Source of the DNA: RUG14300 sp964561145
GTDB taxonomy: Bacteria; Bacillota; Clostridia; Christensenellales; CAG-1252
Direction of reading: 5' to 3'
DNA length: 64,000 nucleotides
Assembly (NCBI GenBank): GCA_964561145.1
Contig: CAZLNZ010000009.1
Location: 1 to 64,000, forward strand
Positions 50,778-59,400 of the stretch are shown in pieces. The first letter of the stretch is position 1. Each line of letters begins with the position of its first letter. The notes under the pieces were generated by a model. The model was not told the origin of the DNA, did no database searches, and worked only from the letters and a program-made list of their open reading frames with translations. The position numbers were made by a program, and so were the translations under genes.

Positions 50778-51482
50778 TTAAAGAGTTCTTAAATATGCTA
50801 CCTCTTTGTCCGTCAAATACCTATAAGTTCCTCTTGCTAAGCCACCGAGTCTAAGTTCCCCTACTGCCACACGCTTCAGAAATATAACATTTTTACCAAG
50901 TGACTCACACATGCGGCGGATCTCACGATTCTTTCCTTCTCTTATGGTTATTTCCAGACGTGCTTTTCCGTCACCTGAGGCCAAAAGCTTGACTCTTGCA
51001 CCGGATGTTTCTTCCCCGTCTCCAATGTCCATTTTACCTTTCAATGCCTTTATATCCTCATTTGAAAACTCTCCTTCTGTACGTACAAGATAGGTTTTGG
51101 GCACTTGATTCGACGGATGAGTCAAGTGATTGACCAATTCCCCATCATTGGTAAGAAGAAGTAATCCTTCACTATCGTAGTCAAGACGACCGACAACGGA
51201 AAGTTTTCTGTCAACATTTATATAGTCGAAAACCGTTTTTCTGCCCAACTCGTCATGAGCAGAGCAAATACAGCCCTTGGGCTTATAAAGCATCAAGTAT
51301 GTATAACGGTTTACGGGACGAACCCTTCTTCCGTTAACATATACGACATCATTTTCGTCAACATCCACTCCAAGCTCCGTTGTAATCTTTCCGTTAATGC
51401 TCACCTTTCCGTCTCGAATGAGCTGATCGGCACCACGACGTGAGGCGATTCCGCATTCTGCGATAAACTTATTAATTCTCAT
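50778..51482 (-). CDS. rluB: Ribosomal large subunit pseudouridine synthase, RluB/RsuA family
   Basis: 234 residues. N-terminal S4 domain (MRINKFIAECGIASRRGADQ), catalytic motif GRLDYDSEGLLLLTNDG with the essential Asp (about 99), and the C-terminal REGKNREIRRMCESLG. Modifies 23S rRNA. GAGGAA precedes the ATG. It follows the D,D-carboxypeptidase gene by 47 nt, as often in spore-formers. Confidence 0.94.
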   Translation of the reverse strand: MRINKFIAECGIASRRGADQLIRDGKVSINGKITTELGVDVDENDVVYVNGRRVRPVNRYTYLMLYKPKGCICSAHDELGRKTVFDYINVDRKLSVVGRLDYDSEGLLLLTNDGELVNHLTHPSNQVPKTYLVRTEGEFSNEDIKALKGKMDIGDGEETSGARVKLLASGDGKARLEITIREGKNREIRRMCESLGKNVIFLKRVAVGELRLGGLARGTYRYLTDKEVAYLRTL

Positions 51483-51529
51483 AACATTCCTCAGATAATT
51501 ATTCTTTATTTTATTATATCATACATTTG

Positions 51530-52609
51530 TCATATTCTATATAATTTTTCGCTAAAAATCAAATTATTTTCAAGGGTTACCATCATATATCCCTGTACGG
51601 CATTGTTATTTGTGTTCCCTGTATCCAATATATATTCGATTTTCAAGCTATCCCATTCATCGGTCGATAAAGGATAAACAATATCTCTAGCGACTGCAAG
51701 AGTATTAACTTTCCCCTTTAAATTTATCAATATAGGTTGATTTTTCTCTTGTATCCTCATTAAAGAGTATTTTTCAAAACAATAATCAAGCATTGAAATG
51801 CTCTTATTCCACATATCCCCTTCGTTTAGTACAACGGCAATCAATTGCATACCATTTCGAATTGCACCGGATACCAGACATCTACCGGAACTTTTTGTAT
51901 ACCCCGTTTTAAAACCGTTTGCCCCTTCGTAAGAAAATAACAGCTTATTCTTATTGGTAAAGACTCTGTTTTCGCCTTCTATGATAAAATGATAGCTCTT
52001 GGTTTGACATATTTCAGAAAAAATCTCGTTGCGACTTGCATATGCTGTAATCAATGCAAGATCATAAGCAGTGGTATAATGCTTATCATCGGATAATCCA
52101 TGCGGATTGGAAAAGCTAGAAGAATATGCACCTGCCTTAAAAGCAGTTTGGTTCATCAACTTAACGAAGTCAATTACCCTTCCAGAGGTGGCAATTGCAA
52201 GTGCTACGGCAGAATCATTACCCGATCTAAGCATTAATCCGAATAGCAAATCAATTACTCTCCATTTCTCGCCAGCCTTTAAATAAATTGAAGAACCTTC
52301 AACCCCCTCTGCTTCAACGGGGATTTCCACAATTTTATACAAGTCACAGTTTTCGATTACAGTTATTGCGGTTAGAATTTTTGTTGTGCTTGCAGGCTCC
52401 ATTCGCCTGTTAATATTCTCTCCGCAAAGAACCCTTAATGAATCCTTCTCAATAACGATCCCTGAAGAAACATTCATGGATTGAAGGGATTCCGCATAAG
52501 TTGAATTCCCCACACTTAATGCCGATATCGACAATACAAATACGGCAAGAAATAAAACTATTTTTGTGGCTTGACTATGTCTAGAGCGGAATTTATCAAA
52601 TTTGCCCAT
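51530..52609 (-). CDS. D-alanyl-D-alanine carboxypeptidase (S11 family)
   Basis: 359 residues. A cytoplasmic basic N-terminus precedes the signal helix (about 16-36). Active-site motifs are STTK (74-77), SGN (129-131) and KTG near residue 233 in GFKTGYT. The C-terminal beta domain is present but short. It overlaps ytfJ by 52 nt; AGGAGGAG lies 5 nt before the ATG. Location with ytfJ and the DUF2953 gene suggests a sporulation role (DacB-like cortex trimming), inferred from context. Confidence 0.9.
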   Translation of the reverse strand: MGKFDKFRSRHSQATKIVLFLAVFVLSISALSVGNSTYAESLQSMNVSSGIVIEKDSLRVLCGENINRRMEPASTTKILTAITVIENCDLYKIVEIPVEAEGVEGSSIYLKAGEKWRVIDLLFGLMLRSGNDSAVALAIATSGRVIDFVKLMNQTAFKAGAYSSSFSNPHGLSDDKHYTTAYDLALITAYASRNEIFSEICQTKSYHFIIEGENRVFTNKNKLLFSYEGANGFKTGYTKSSGRCLVSGAIRNGMQLIAVVLNEGDMWNKSISMLDYCFEKYSLMRIQEKNQPILINLKGKVNTLAVARDIVYPLSTDEWDSLKIEYILDTGNTNNNAVQGYMMVTLENNLIFSEKLYRI

Positions 52610-52905
52610 TTATTCTCCTCCTCATGAGATACCGGGATAAATCTTGAACCCGAACCCAGTACAAGAAAGCCAAGCGGTGATACCGATCCACCTGCTCCAC
52701 CTCCGCCTGCAGACTGAAAGCCTTTTTTTCCTTTGTTTTCGCCGTATTCTCCGGTGCCGCTAACAATACCGACGCTTACCTTGGAAACAGGTATAACATA
52801 GGTATTATCAGGTCCGACAATAGTTTTACCTATAACCGTGTCTCCTTCTACAAGCTGTAGAAGATTGGCTACGGTTTTTTCTATCAATAATTCTGTATCG
52901 CTCAT
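52558..52905 (-). CDS. ytfJ: GerW/YtfJ family sporulation protein
   Basis: 115 residues. The family core VIGKTIVGPDNTYVIPVSKVSVGIVSG (about 24-50) and the Gly-rich GGGGAGGSVSPLGFLVLG (about 68-85) are clear. In Bacillus the homologue is spore-enriched and needed for L-alanine germination. Starts within the DUF2953 gene end (4-nt overlap). Confidence 0.92.
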   Translation of the reverse strand: MSDTELLIEKTVANLLQLVEGDTVIGKTIVGPDNTYVIPVSKVSVGIVSGTGEYGENKGKKGFQSAGGGGAGGSVSPLGFLVLGSGSRFIPVSHEEENKWANLINSALDIVKPQK

Positions 52906-53363
52906 TTTCCCTCCTTCTGTGCTTTTAGTATTGATGAAAAATCCATTATTATTTGCAAAAGACTAAAGCTTAAGCAAATATCAAACGTAATCCTCAGTGT
53001 TCCCTTGCCAAAGTACAAAGCATTATACGGCAATAAGCCACAAAAAGCATTCATCAATGCTACTTGATGTGGTTCCATATCCTCGCTCCAAAAACCGATG
53101 CTTACAATACTAACAATGCTCTTTATACATTCGATACTCTTTAGAATAGAATCGGCATTTATCCCTTTAGGCATTTTCTTTCCATTAGATCTAAGCTCCG
53201 ACAAAACTTTTTTACGACTAAAAAACTTAACAGCGTAAATATAAATTCCGACTTCAAGCTCTTCCGATTCACCATACATACCACCCCTTAAAGTCATTCT
53301 TATCGGAAAAGTAAGAATCAGAGCTAAAAGAATAATAATAACCCAAATAAAAAGAACGAGCAT
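52902..53363 (-). CDS. DUF2953 domain protein
   Basis: 153 residues. An N-terminal membrane helix (about 1-20), then a domain of the DUF2953 type, which regularly sits directly upstream of ytfJ in clostridia. Function unknown, probably sporulation-linked by context. Only AAGG 2 nt before the ATG serves as a weak ribosome binding site, and it lies in the loop of a terminator hairpin whose 3' arm contains the ATG. Confidence 0.8.
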   Translation of the reverse strand: MLVLFIWVIIILLALILTFPIRMTLRGGMYGESEELEVGIYIYAVKFFSRKKVLSELRSNGKKMPKGINADSILKSIECIKSIVSIVSIGFWSEDMEPHQVALMNAFCGLLPYNALYFGKGTLRITFDICLSFSLLQIIMDFSSILKAQKEGK

Positions 53364-53379
53364 AACCTTAGTATGCTCG
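53346..53379 (-). terminator. Terminator of the two-component operon overlapping the DUF2953 start
   Basis: Minus strand: CGAGCATA (53372-53379), 7-nt loop, TATGCTCG (53357-53364), then TTCTTTTTATTT. It lies 18 nt past the histidine kinase stop. The DUF2953 ATG (53361-53363) is inside the 3' arm and its first codons form the T tract. Confidence 0.7.
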
Positions 53380-53397
53380 ATCTCTCAATATTAACTC

Positions 53398-54663
53398 TTA
53401 TACATGTGCTTGTTTTTCGTTTTTTTCTACTGCTCGCTTTTTTGAAAGAGGTAATGCAACGGAAAACTTGGTATAACTGCCTTCTTCACTTTCGCACTTA
53501 ATGACGCCATGTAAAGCTTCGGCTAAGCTTTTGGCAATAGATAATCCTAATCCGAAAGAATTGTTTTCACCTGTTCTCGATTCTTCTGCCTTGTAAAATC
53601 TATCAAATACCTTGTTTATCTTATCCCGAGGAATGCCTTCACCTGAATTATACACGCTGAACAAAACCCAATTTTTTCTCGTTTTCAATGCTACCTTGAT
53701 TTTACCGCCTCTTGGTGTATATTTGGTTGCATTATCAAGTAAAATTACAAAGAGTTTTTCGACCTTAGCTTTATCGCTATTAATAATAACATTAGGTTGA
53801 ATATCTCCCTCTATCTCTATTTCCTTTTCAAAACAAGGAGCCTCCAATGAGAGTATTGTGCTTTCAAATAATTCACTGATGTTGACTTCTTCTACCATCA
53901 ATTCTTTATTTGCTTCAAGCTTTGATAACTCCAACATTTCCTTAATAAGGCTCTCCATTCTTTTGCTCTGCTCTGTTACTCCGTCAATCCATTTCTTTTG
54001 GTTGTCGGATAAGGGTTCACCTTTTATAAGCTCCAATTGCGTATTAATAATAGTCAAAGGAGTTTTCAATTCATGGGATGCGTTTGCAATCAATGCTTTT
54101 TGCTTATCCAATGCCTCGACCACCGGTTTAACATTAGTCTTTGATAACCCCCAAGCAAAGACACCTACAATTAGAATAGCCGCAAACAATGCAATACTTA
54201 TGATTCTCAAAAGTTTGTTAAGAGTAATCATCTCTGCAGTACAATCGTAAATAGCATAAAGGGTAGTATCGTTTCCATAATACTTTAGGTTATATTGAAA
54301 GGTATGGCCGTCGTACTTGAAACTCTTTCTTCCGCTTAAAAGCATTGCAACGACCATTCCTTTTTGCTCTTCATCGGAGTACTGCTCGTTTCTTTTAAAA
54401 TTATATACTCCGTTCGAGTACAAAACAAGCATGCAGTCCTTGTCATCCATATCCTCAGCCGGAGATAAGCCCTGCCCTAGTGCATAGGTAAGTTTTTCAT
54501 TTATTTGAATATTAGTTCTGATTGCAGTAGCAAAGTAAATCGAAAAAAAAGTTATAGACAAAATTAAGGTCGATATTGCAATCGCCGTAACAACGAATCT
54601 AACTCTAAGCCTGGTGGTTAACGGAAGCTTATTGATTTCTCGGTAGTAGTTGATAACCCACAC
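53398..54663 (-). CDS. Sensor histidine kinase
   Basis: 421 residues. Two membrane helices (about 22-48 and 153-175) flank a small extracytoplasmic sensor region of about 100 residues. The H box is ASHELKTPL with His197; N box LFVILLDNATKYTPRGG; G1 SGEGIPRDK; G2 FGLGLSIAKSLAEAL. The start is GTG at 54663, inside the response regulator gene (35-nt overlap), with a poorly spaced ribosome binding site, so the exact start is uncertain. The signal is unknown. Confidence 0.9.
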   Translation of the reverse strand: MWVINYYREINKLPLTTRLRVRFVVTAIAISTLILSITFFSIYFATAIRTNIQINEKLTYALGQGLSPAEDMDDKDCMLVLYSNGVYNFKRNEQYSDEEQKGMVVAMLLSGRKSFKYDGHTFQYNLKYYGNDTTLYAIYDCTAEMITLNKLLRIISIALFAAILIVGVFAWGLSKTNVKPVVEALDKQKALIANASHELKTPLTIINTQLELIKGEPLSDNQKKWIDGVTEQSKRMESLIKEMLELSKLEANKELMVEEVNISELFESTILSLEAPCFEKEIEIEGDIQPNVIINSDKAKVEKLFVILLDNATKYTPRGGKIKVALKTRKNWVLFSVYNSGEGIPRDKINKVFDRFYKAEESRTGENNSFGLGLSIAKSLAEALHGVIKCESEEGSYTKFSVALPLSKKRAVEKNEKQAHV

Positions 54664-55309
54664 CCCTTATTGAATTAATATAAAAAGGAGCCTCTAAAAA
54701 GTTAAGTTTTTTGCGTAAAAACGACATATATACTTCAAGATTATTGGATTCAAACTCATTGTCAAAACCCCATACCTTAAGTATAAGCTTTTCCTTTTCC
54801 GCAACTAGATTCGGATTTGCGAAAAAGTAATGCATAATATTAAACTCCTTAACCGATAAATTTATAGATTTACCTTTATGCTCCAAGGAATGTGACGACA
54901 AATTAAGTCGTGTATCCATAAAAACAAGTTCATTATTTTCAATAAGCTCACCTTTTCTACGAGTTAATGCACGAATTCTAGCAAGAAGCTCGGCTGTAGA
55001 AAAGGGCTTTGCAAGGTAGTCGTCCGCTCCGAGATCAAGTCCCTTCACCTTATCCTTTTCTTCAGTAAGAGCGGTAAGCATTATAACAGGAACAGCAATT
55101 TTTGCCTTTCGTAGCTCTGCCAAAACTTCAAAGCCGTTCATCTTAGGCATAAGGACATCGAGCACGACAACATCATAAATATCCTCTAACGCAAGAGATA
55201 AACCTTCTTGTCCGTCATAGGCACAATCAATTTCATATTTTTCCTTAAGAAAAACCGTTTTTAAAGCATCTGACAAGCTTACGCTGTCTTCAACCAACAA
55301 TATTCTCAT
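54629..55309 (-). CDS. OmpR-family response regulator
   Basis: 226 residues from the ATG at 55309 (GGAG 6 nt upstream); a start 27 nt earlier is out of register with the family MRILLVEDS. Phosphoacceptor Asp51 in VVVLDVLMPKMNG; the receiver has T and K in the expected places (VIMLTAL; YLAKPF). C-terminal winged-helix DNA-binding domain of OmpR/PhoB type. It is the first gene of the pair. Confidence 0.94.
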   Translation of the reverse strand: MRILLVEDSVSLSDALKTVFLKEKYEIDCAYDGQEGLSLALEDIYDVVVLDVLMPKMNGFEVLAELRKAKIAVPVIMLTALTEEKDKVKGLDLGADDYLAKPFSTAELLARIRALTRRKGELIENNELVFMDTRLNLSSHSLEHKGKSINLSVKEFNIMHYFFANPNLVAEKEKLILKVWGFDNEFESNNLEVYMSFLRKKLNFLEAPFYINSIRGVGYQLLPRNQ

Positions 55310-55342
55310 AGCTGACTCCTTTATTCTTATCCTCATATAAAA

Positions 55343-55378
55343 TATAAGGCGTTAAGGTTAAAATATCCTTAAACGCCT
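55343..55378 (-). terminator. Hairpin after the SH3-like gene
   Basis: AGGCGTTAAGG (55347-55357) faces CCTTAAACGCCT (55367-55378) with one bulge. On the minus strand it is followed by TTATATTTTATAT. A weak terminator between the SH3-like gene and the response regulator. Confidence 0.5.
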
Positions 55379-55386
55379 CGTTTTAA

Positions 55387-56148
55387 TTAATAATCATCGT
55401 ATCTGTCGGAATCATCATCGGCGTCAACTCGTCTTTGCTGCTTTGCACGCCGTTTCGAAGGTTTGAATACAAGAAATACTATAATAAAGGCGGGTACTAT
55501 GATGCCCACTATAAGAACTACTCTAACCATCGTTTTATTGACACTGTCAGGTGTAGACGAAGTGGTGTCCGATGTTACAGTGGAGCTATTTATATTACCG
55601 TTTGAAGGAACCTTTGCCGGATTTAAAGCATCGTTCAATGCATTTCTGTTCAAAACAAGAGACTCTTTTAGATAGTAAACATCATTACCATCTCCGAGTT
55701 TAACCGCAAAATAAACCGCATCTTCCTTATCAAGCTTTCCTAGGTAATAAACAGAAGAATCGCCAACCTTTACGCCATTGGTGGTTGCTCCTACACTTTT
55801 ATACACATCTGCTGTTGCCTCAACCTCAAGTTTAAAGGAAAAATTGGGTTTTTCCGGATTGGATGCCCTTTCACAGTAGTCCAAGATACCCTTTTCAATG
55901 TATCCGCTAACGCCATTGTATTCAACATTATAATAATCGGAATTATACTCATTGACTCCAATAACCTTAACATAATATCCCTTTGGAACTGTAAGAACAT
56001 CGGAAAGAGATGTAAAATTTATCGTCTTAATGACAAGGGTACCCTCAGACTTACAATAATAACCATAGTCATCGGCATAAGCAATAACCGAGCCGAAGAG
56101 TGAAAACAATACTATTAAACATAAAAAAAATACGAAAGCTTTTTTCAT
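55387..56148 (-). CDS. Secreted SH3-like protein anchored by a C-terminal membrane helix
   Basis: 253 residues. Signal peptide (about 1-25), an SH3-like repeat region (TINFTSLSDVLTVPKGYYVKVIGV...YNGVSGYIEKGIL, about 42-85), a second beta-rich domain (about 100-170), a Ser/Thr-rich linker, a membrane helix (about 208-228) and a basic then acidic cytoplasmic tail. It may bind peptidoglycan. No Shine-Dalgarno sequence: TATAAT ends 6 nt before the ATG. The adjacent two-component system may respond to the same envelope process. Confidence 0.75.
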   Translation of the reverse strand: MKKAFVFFLCLIVLFSLFGSVIAYADDYGYYCKSEGTLVIKTINFTSLSDVLTVPKGYYVKVIGVNEYNSDYYNVEYNGVSGYIEKGILDYCERASNPEKPNFSFKLEVEATADVYKSVGATTNGVKVGDSSVYYLGKLDKEDAVYFAVKLGDGNDVYYLKESLVLNRNALNDALNPAKVPSNGNINSSTVTSDTTSSTPDSVNKTMVRVVLIVGIIVPAFIIVFLVFKPSKRRAKQQRRVDADDDSDRYDDY

Positions 56149-56365
56149 ATTTTAATTATACAATAAAGACCTTTAAAAATAAAGAGGAATTATCGGATTT
56201 TTTAAAATTTAACATATTAATGAGCAACACCGATATCTGCAAGAAGGCAATATTTCTTTTTTTTACCTCTAACCATTATGAATAAAGGGGCAATTTGTCA
56301 TAATACTTATTCAAATCTAAGAAATAAACACTAATCAAGATACAATAGACCGAACCCGACTGCTA
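56149..56365. other. A/T-rich divergent intergenic region between the SH3-like gene and the lipoprotein gene
   Basis: The full gap to the lipoprotein ATG is 307 nt. It carries the -10 of the SH3-like gene at its left edge (56155-56160) and the lipoprotein promoter at its right (56366-56394). In the middle I see no reading frame, RNA structure or repeat I can support. Confidence 0.5.
56155..56160 (-). promoter_or_regulatory. -10 element giving a leaderless SH3-gene mRNA
   Basis: TATAAT on the minus strand with 6 nt (TAAAAT) between it and the ATG at 56148. The -35 region is weak (TTTATT). Confidence 0.5.
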
Positions 56366-56394
56366 TTGACTTTAATAAGTAATTACATTATAAT
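56366..56394 (+). promoter_or_regulatory. Promoter of the large lipoprotein gene
   Basis: TTGACT (56366-56371), 17-nt spacer, TATAAT (56389-56394). Transcription would start near 56401, 55 nt before the ATG at 56456. Confidence 0.75.
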
Positions 56395-56455
56395 ATATAA
56401 TGAGTTAATGTGTCGAGGTTATAAAACAATCTTTGACAAAACAAATGAGGTAGCT

Positions 56456-59400
56456 ATGAAAAGAAAACTATTTGCAATTGCTTTAATTATATTAATGCTT
56501 ACGCTTATATTGTGTGCCTGCGGAAATACCGGCAAGGTTTCCGTTATCTCAATCAATGTTGTGGATTCTTCAATGAAAACTCAATATAAACTAGGTGAAG
56601 CCCTCGACCTATCGGGCGGTCAGCTTCTTTTGACGATGTCAGACGGCTCTACTTCTTACGTTCAAATAGATGAAACCATGCTCGATAAGAGCAAATTCAA
56701 TACAAAAAGTACTGCAAGCAAACGTACTCTTAGAATCACTTATAACAATATCTCCTGCTCCTTTGTGTATTCGGTCACGGCAAACGTTTTGGATGATACT
56801 ATAGAAGAAGTTTACTTGGAAAACATGCCTTCAGAGTTCCTAAAAGGGGAAAAACCGGATGTGGAAAACGGCGTATTAAAAAACGGGGTACTCTGTATAA
56901 AGTTAAGCTCAAATAACGTCCAAAGCTTTAATGTTAAAGAAATTTGGATAAAGAATTTTTCCACCGCCAAAACGGGGACATTCTCTGCAACAATAGAATA
57001 TAAAAGCGACTACGGTGATATAAGTATTGATTGGAAGTATACGGTATTAGATTTATCAAGCGTTATTTCTGTGACACCCTCAGAAAAAGTCGCTATCTAT
57101 CAAGGAGAAGATCTAACCACACTGAAAGCTGCACTGAAAAACGTAGTCTTTATAGTTCTTTATTCTGATAATACTCAAGGAGAATACGGATTTTCTCAAG
57201 ATACGAAAATATCAGGTTTTTCTTCCAATGAAATAGGAGAGAAAAGCTGCACGCTTTCCTTCTACGATAAGGAGCAAAGACTTGTAAAATTTAGCTATAA
57301 ATACGATGTTAAAAAGATATATCCTATTGTCAATGTAACCTTCGATGAGAACTACTCGGAGGGTTCAATTGTAATCGAAACAACGAAGGACGGCTTTGTA
57401 ATTCAGCGTGAAGCACAAAGAAAGGGTTGGGAATTCAAGGGTTGGTATTTATACGATGGCACGACCTTATCCAGTCAAGTATTCGACTTCAATCAAATAA
57501 TTGAAAAAGACATAACGCTTAAGGCACGTTGGTTACGCTCGACCTATACCGTTTATTTTAATAACTTCGGTGCTCAAACAGGAAGCATAACCTATACCGT
57601 CGATGATGAAAGGAAGCTCCCCGATCCCGACAATGTTCCGGGATTTACATTTGAGTACTATGTTGACTCTAACGGAAATCGCATAGATTATATTCCTAAG
57701 GGTTCTACCGGGAATCTCTATCTTACCGGGATTTGGACAGAACACGGCTTTACTATTTCCTACAAACTTAATGACGATGATAATGATATTAAAGCAACGC
57801 ATGAAAATCCTGAAACATATTCATCTCAAAGAGAGTATAATTTTCTTCCGGCAACAAGAAAAGGATACATTTTTAAAGGATGGACATTAAACAATCAACC
57901 CATTACTTCCACTCTCAATCAAAAAGGAGAGCTAACACTACTAGCGAATTGGGAATTAGAGGTGTATACTGTAACAATGGTTAACGGTGAAAACGGACGA
58001 AACATAAAAACCATTAATTACAGAACAACAGATTCCGACACAATAATTGATAACTACCAAAACGATGCCTATATCTTTGAAGGCTGGTATCTTGATAACG
58101 AATATAAAACAGAATATTTCAAAAATGCCTCGGGGGCATACTATATACCCAATAAATCGACAGATAGCTTTACACTGTACGCAAAACTTACAGAGTGCTA
58201 CACGATAAGACTCATTACAAACAAAAGCTCCACAGACGGAGAACAAATCATAACCCTCACCTTTGTTGATTCCGATACCGTCATCGAGATTCCGACAGTA
58301 ACTAAGTTCGGAATGGATTTTCTTTGTTGGCGGCATCAAAAGAGCATGAAAGATTTCAAACCCATTGACGGTAAAATCGTACTTAACACATCAGAGATTA
58401 AGCAAATATTAGTAAATACGAACTCCGGACATACCTTTACCCTGAACGCCCTATATAAAGCCAAAATACACGATATTACGTATGTATTATATGGAGAAGT
58501 AAGGCAAAGTGATAGCTACTCGACCGACACAACCAAGACCTTGATTACTCCTACAAGAGAAGGATACACCTTTGTAAGCTGGTACTCAAATGAGAATTAT
58601 TCAGGAAGTCCTATCTACAATATAGAGGCGGAAAGTATGGATGAGGATAAGGTGTTCTATGCAAAATGGAAGGCAATAAACTATACCATCACAGTTCATT
58701 ACATTTTAGACAATGTGACAAAGGGAAACATCCCCGCTACCTATACTGCAGAAAGTGAAACATTTAGGTTGGAACCTCCGTCAAAAGATAGATATATCTT
58801 CGAGGGCTGGTACTCTGATCCCGATTATATCATACCACAAGCAACAACCATATTTAAAGGAAGCTTCGGAGATTTGGAAATCTACGCTAAATGGAGCTCG
58901 GAAACAGCCACAATCAGCTTTCAAAATATGGAAAATGCAAGCTATTCAGGTGACATAAAATATGCAATAAGCGGTGGACTTGTCATTCTTGAAAATGCCG
59001 AAAGAGCGGGATATACCTTTGCGGGCTTCTACAAAAATGAATACTTTACAGCCAAAATCGTAAGTTTTGAAGGATACGATTATCCAAACGGAATAACGAT
59101 TTATGCAAAGTGGGATATCATTAATTATTCTATTGACTATGTAATGAATGATAGCAAAAGCTTTCCTGCAACAAACGATAATGTCACATCTTATAATGTT
59201 ACCTCGTATCCCGCTCTTATCGCCCCAAGCAGAAAAGGATATACCTTTGTTGGTTGGTACTCGGCACAAGAAGTAAACAACGTGTTTGATGATAGATATA
59301 AGATATCCTCGCTTAACGGTTACAGCGAGAATATCACTCTATATGCTTCTTGGAAAATGACAGAATTCAATATTTCCTATATCGGCTTGAACACCTATGG

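Noticed and set aside
57533..57802. Minus-strand reading frames inside the large lipoprotein gene
   Set aside because: Shadow frames produced by the repeated codons of the InlB repeats, with no start signals.
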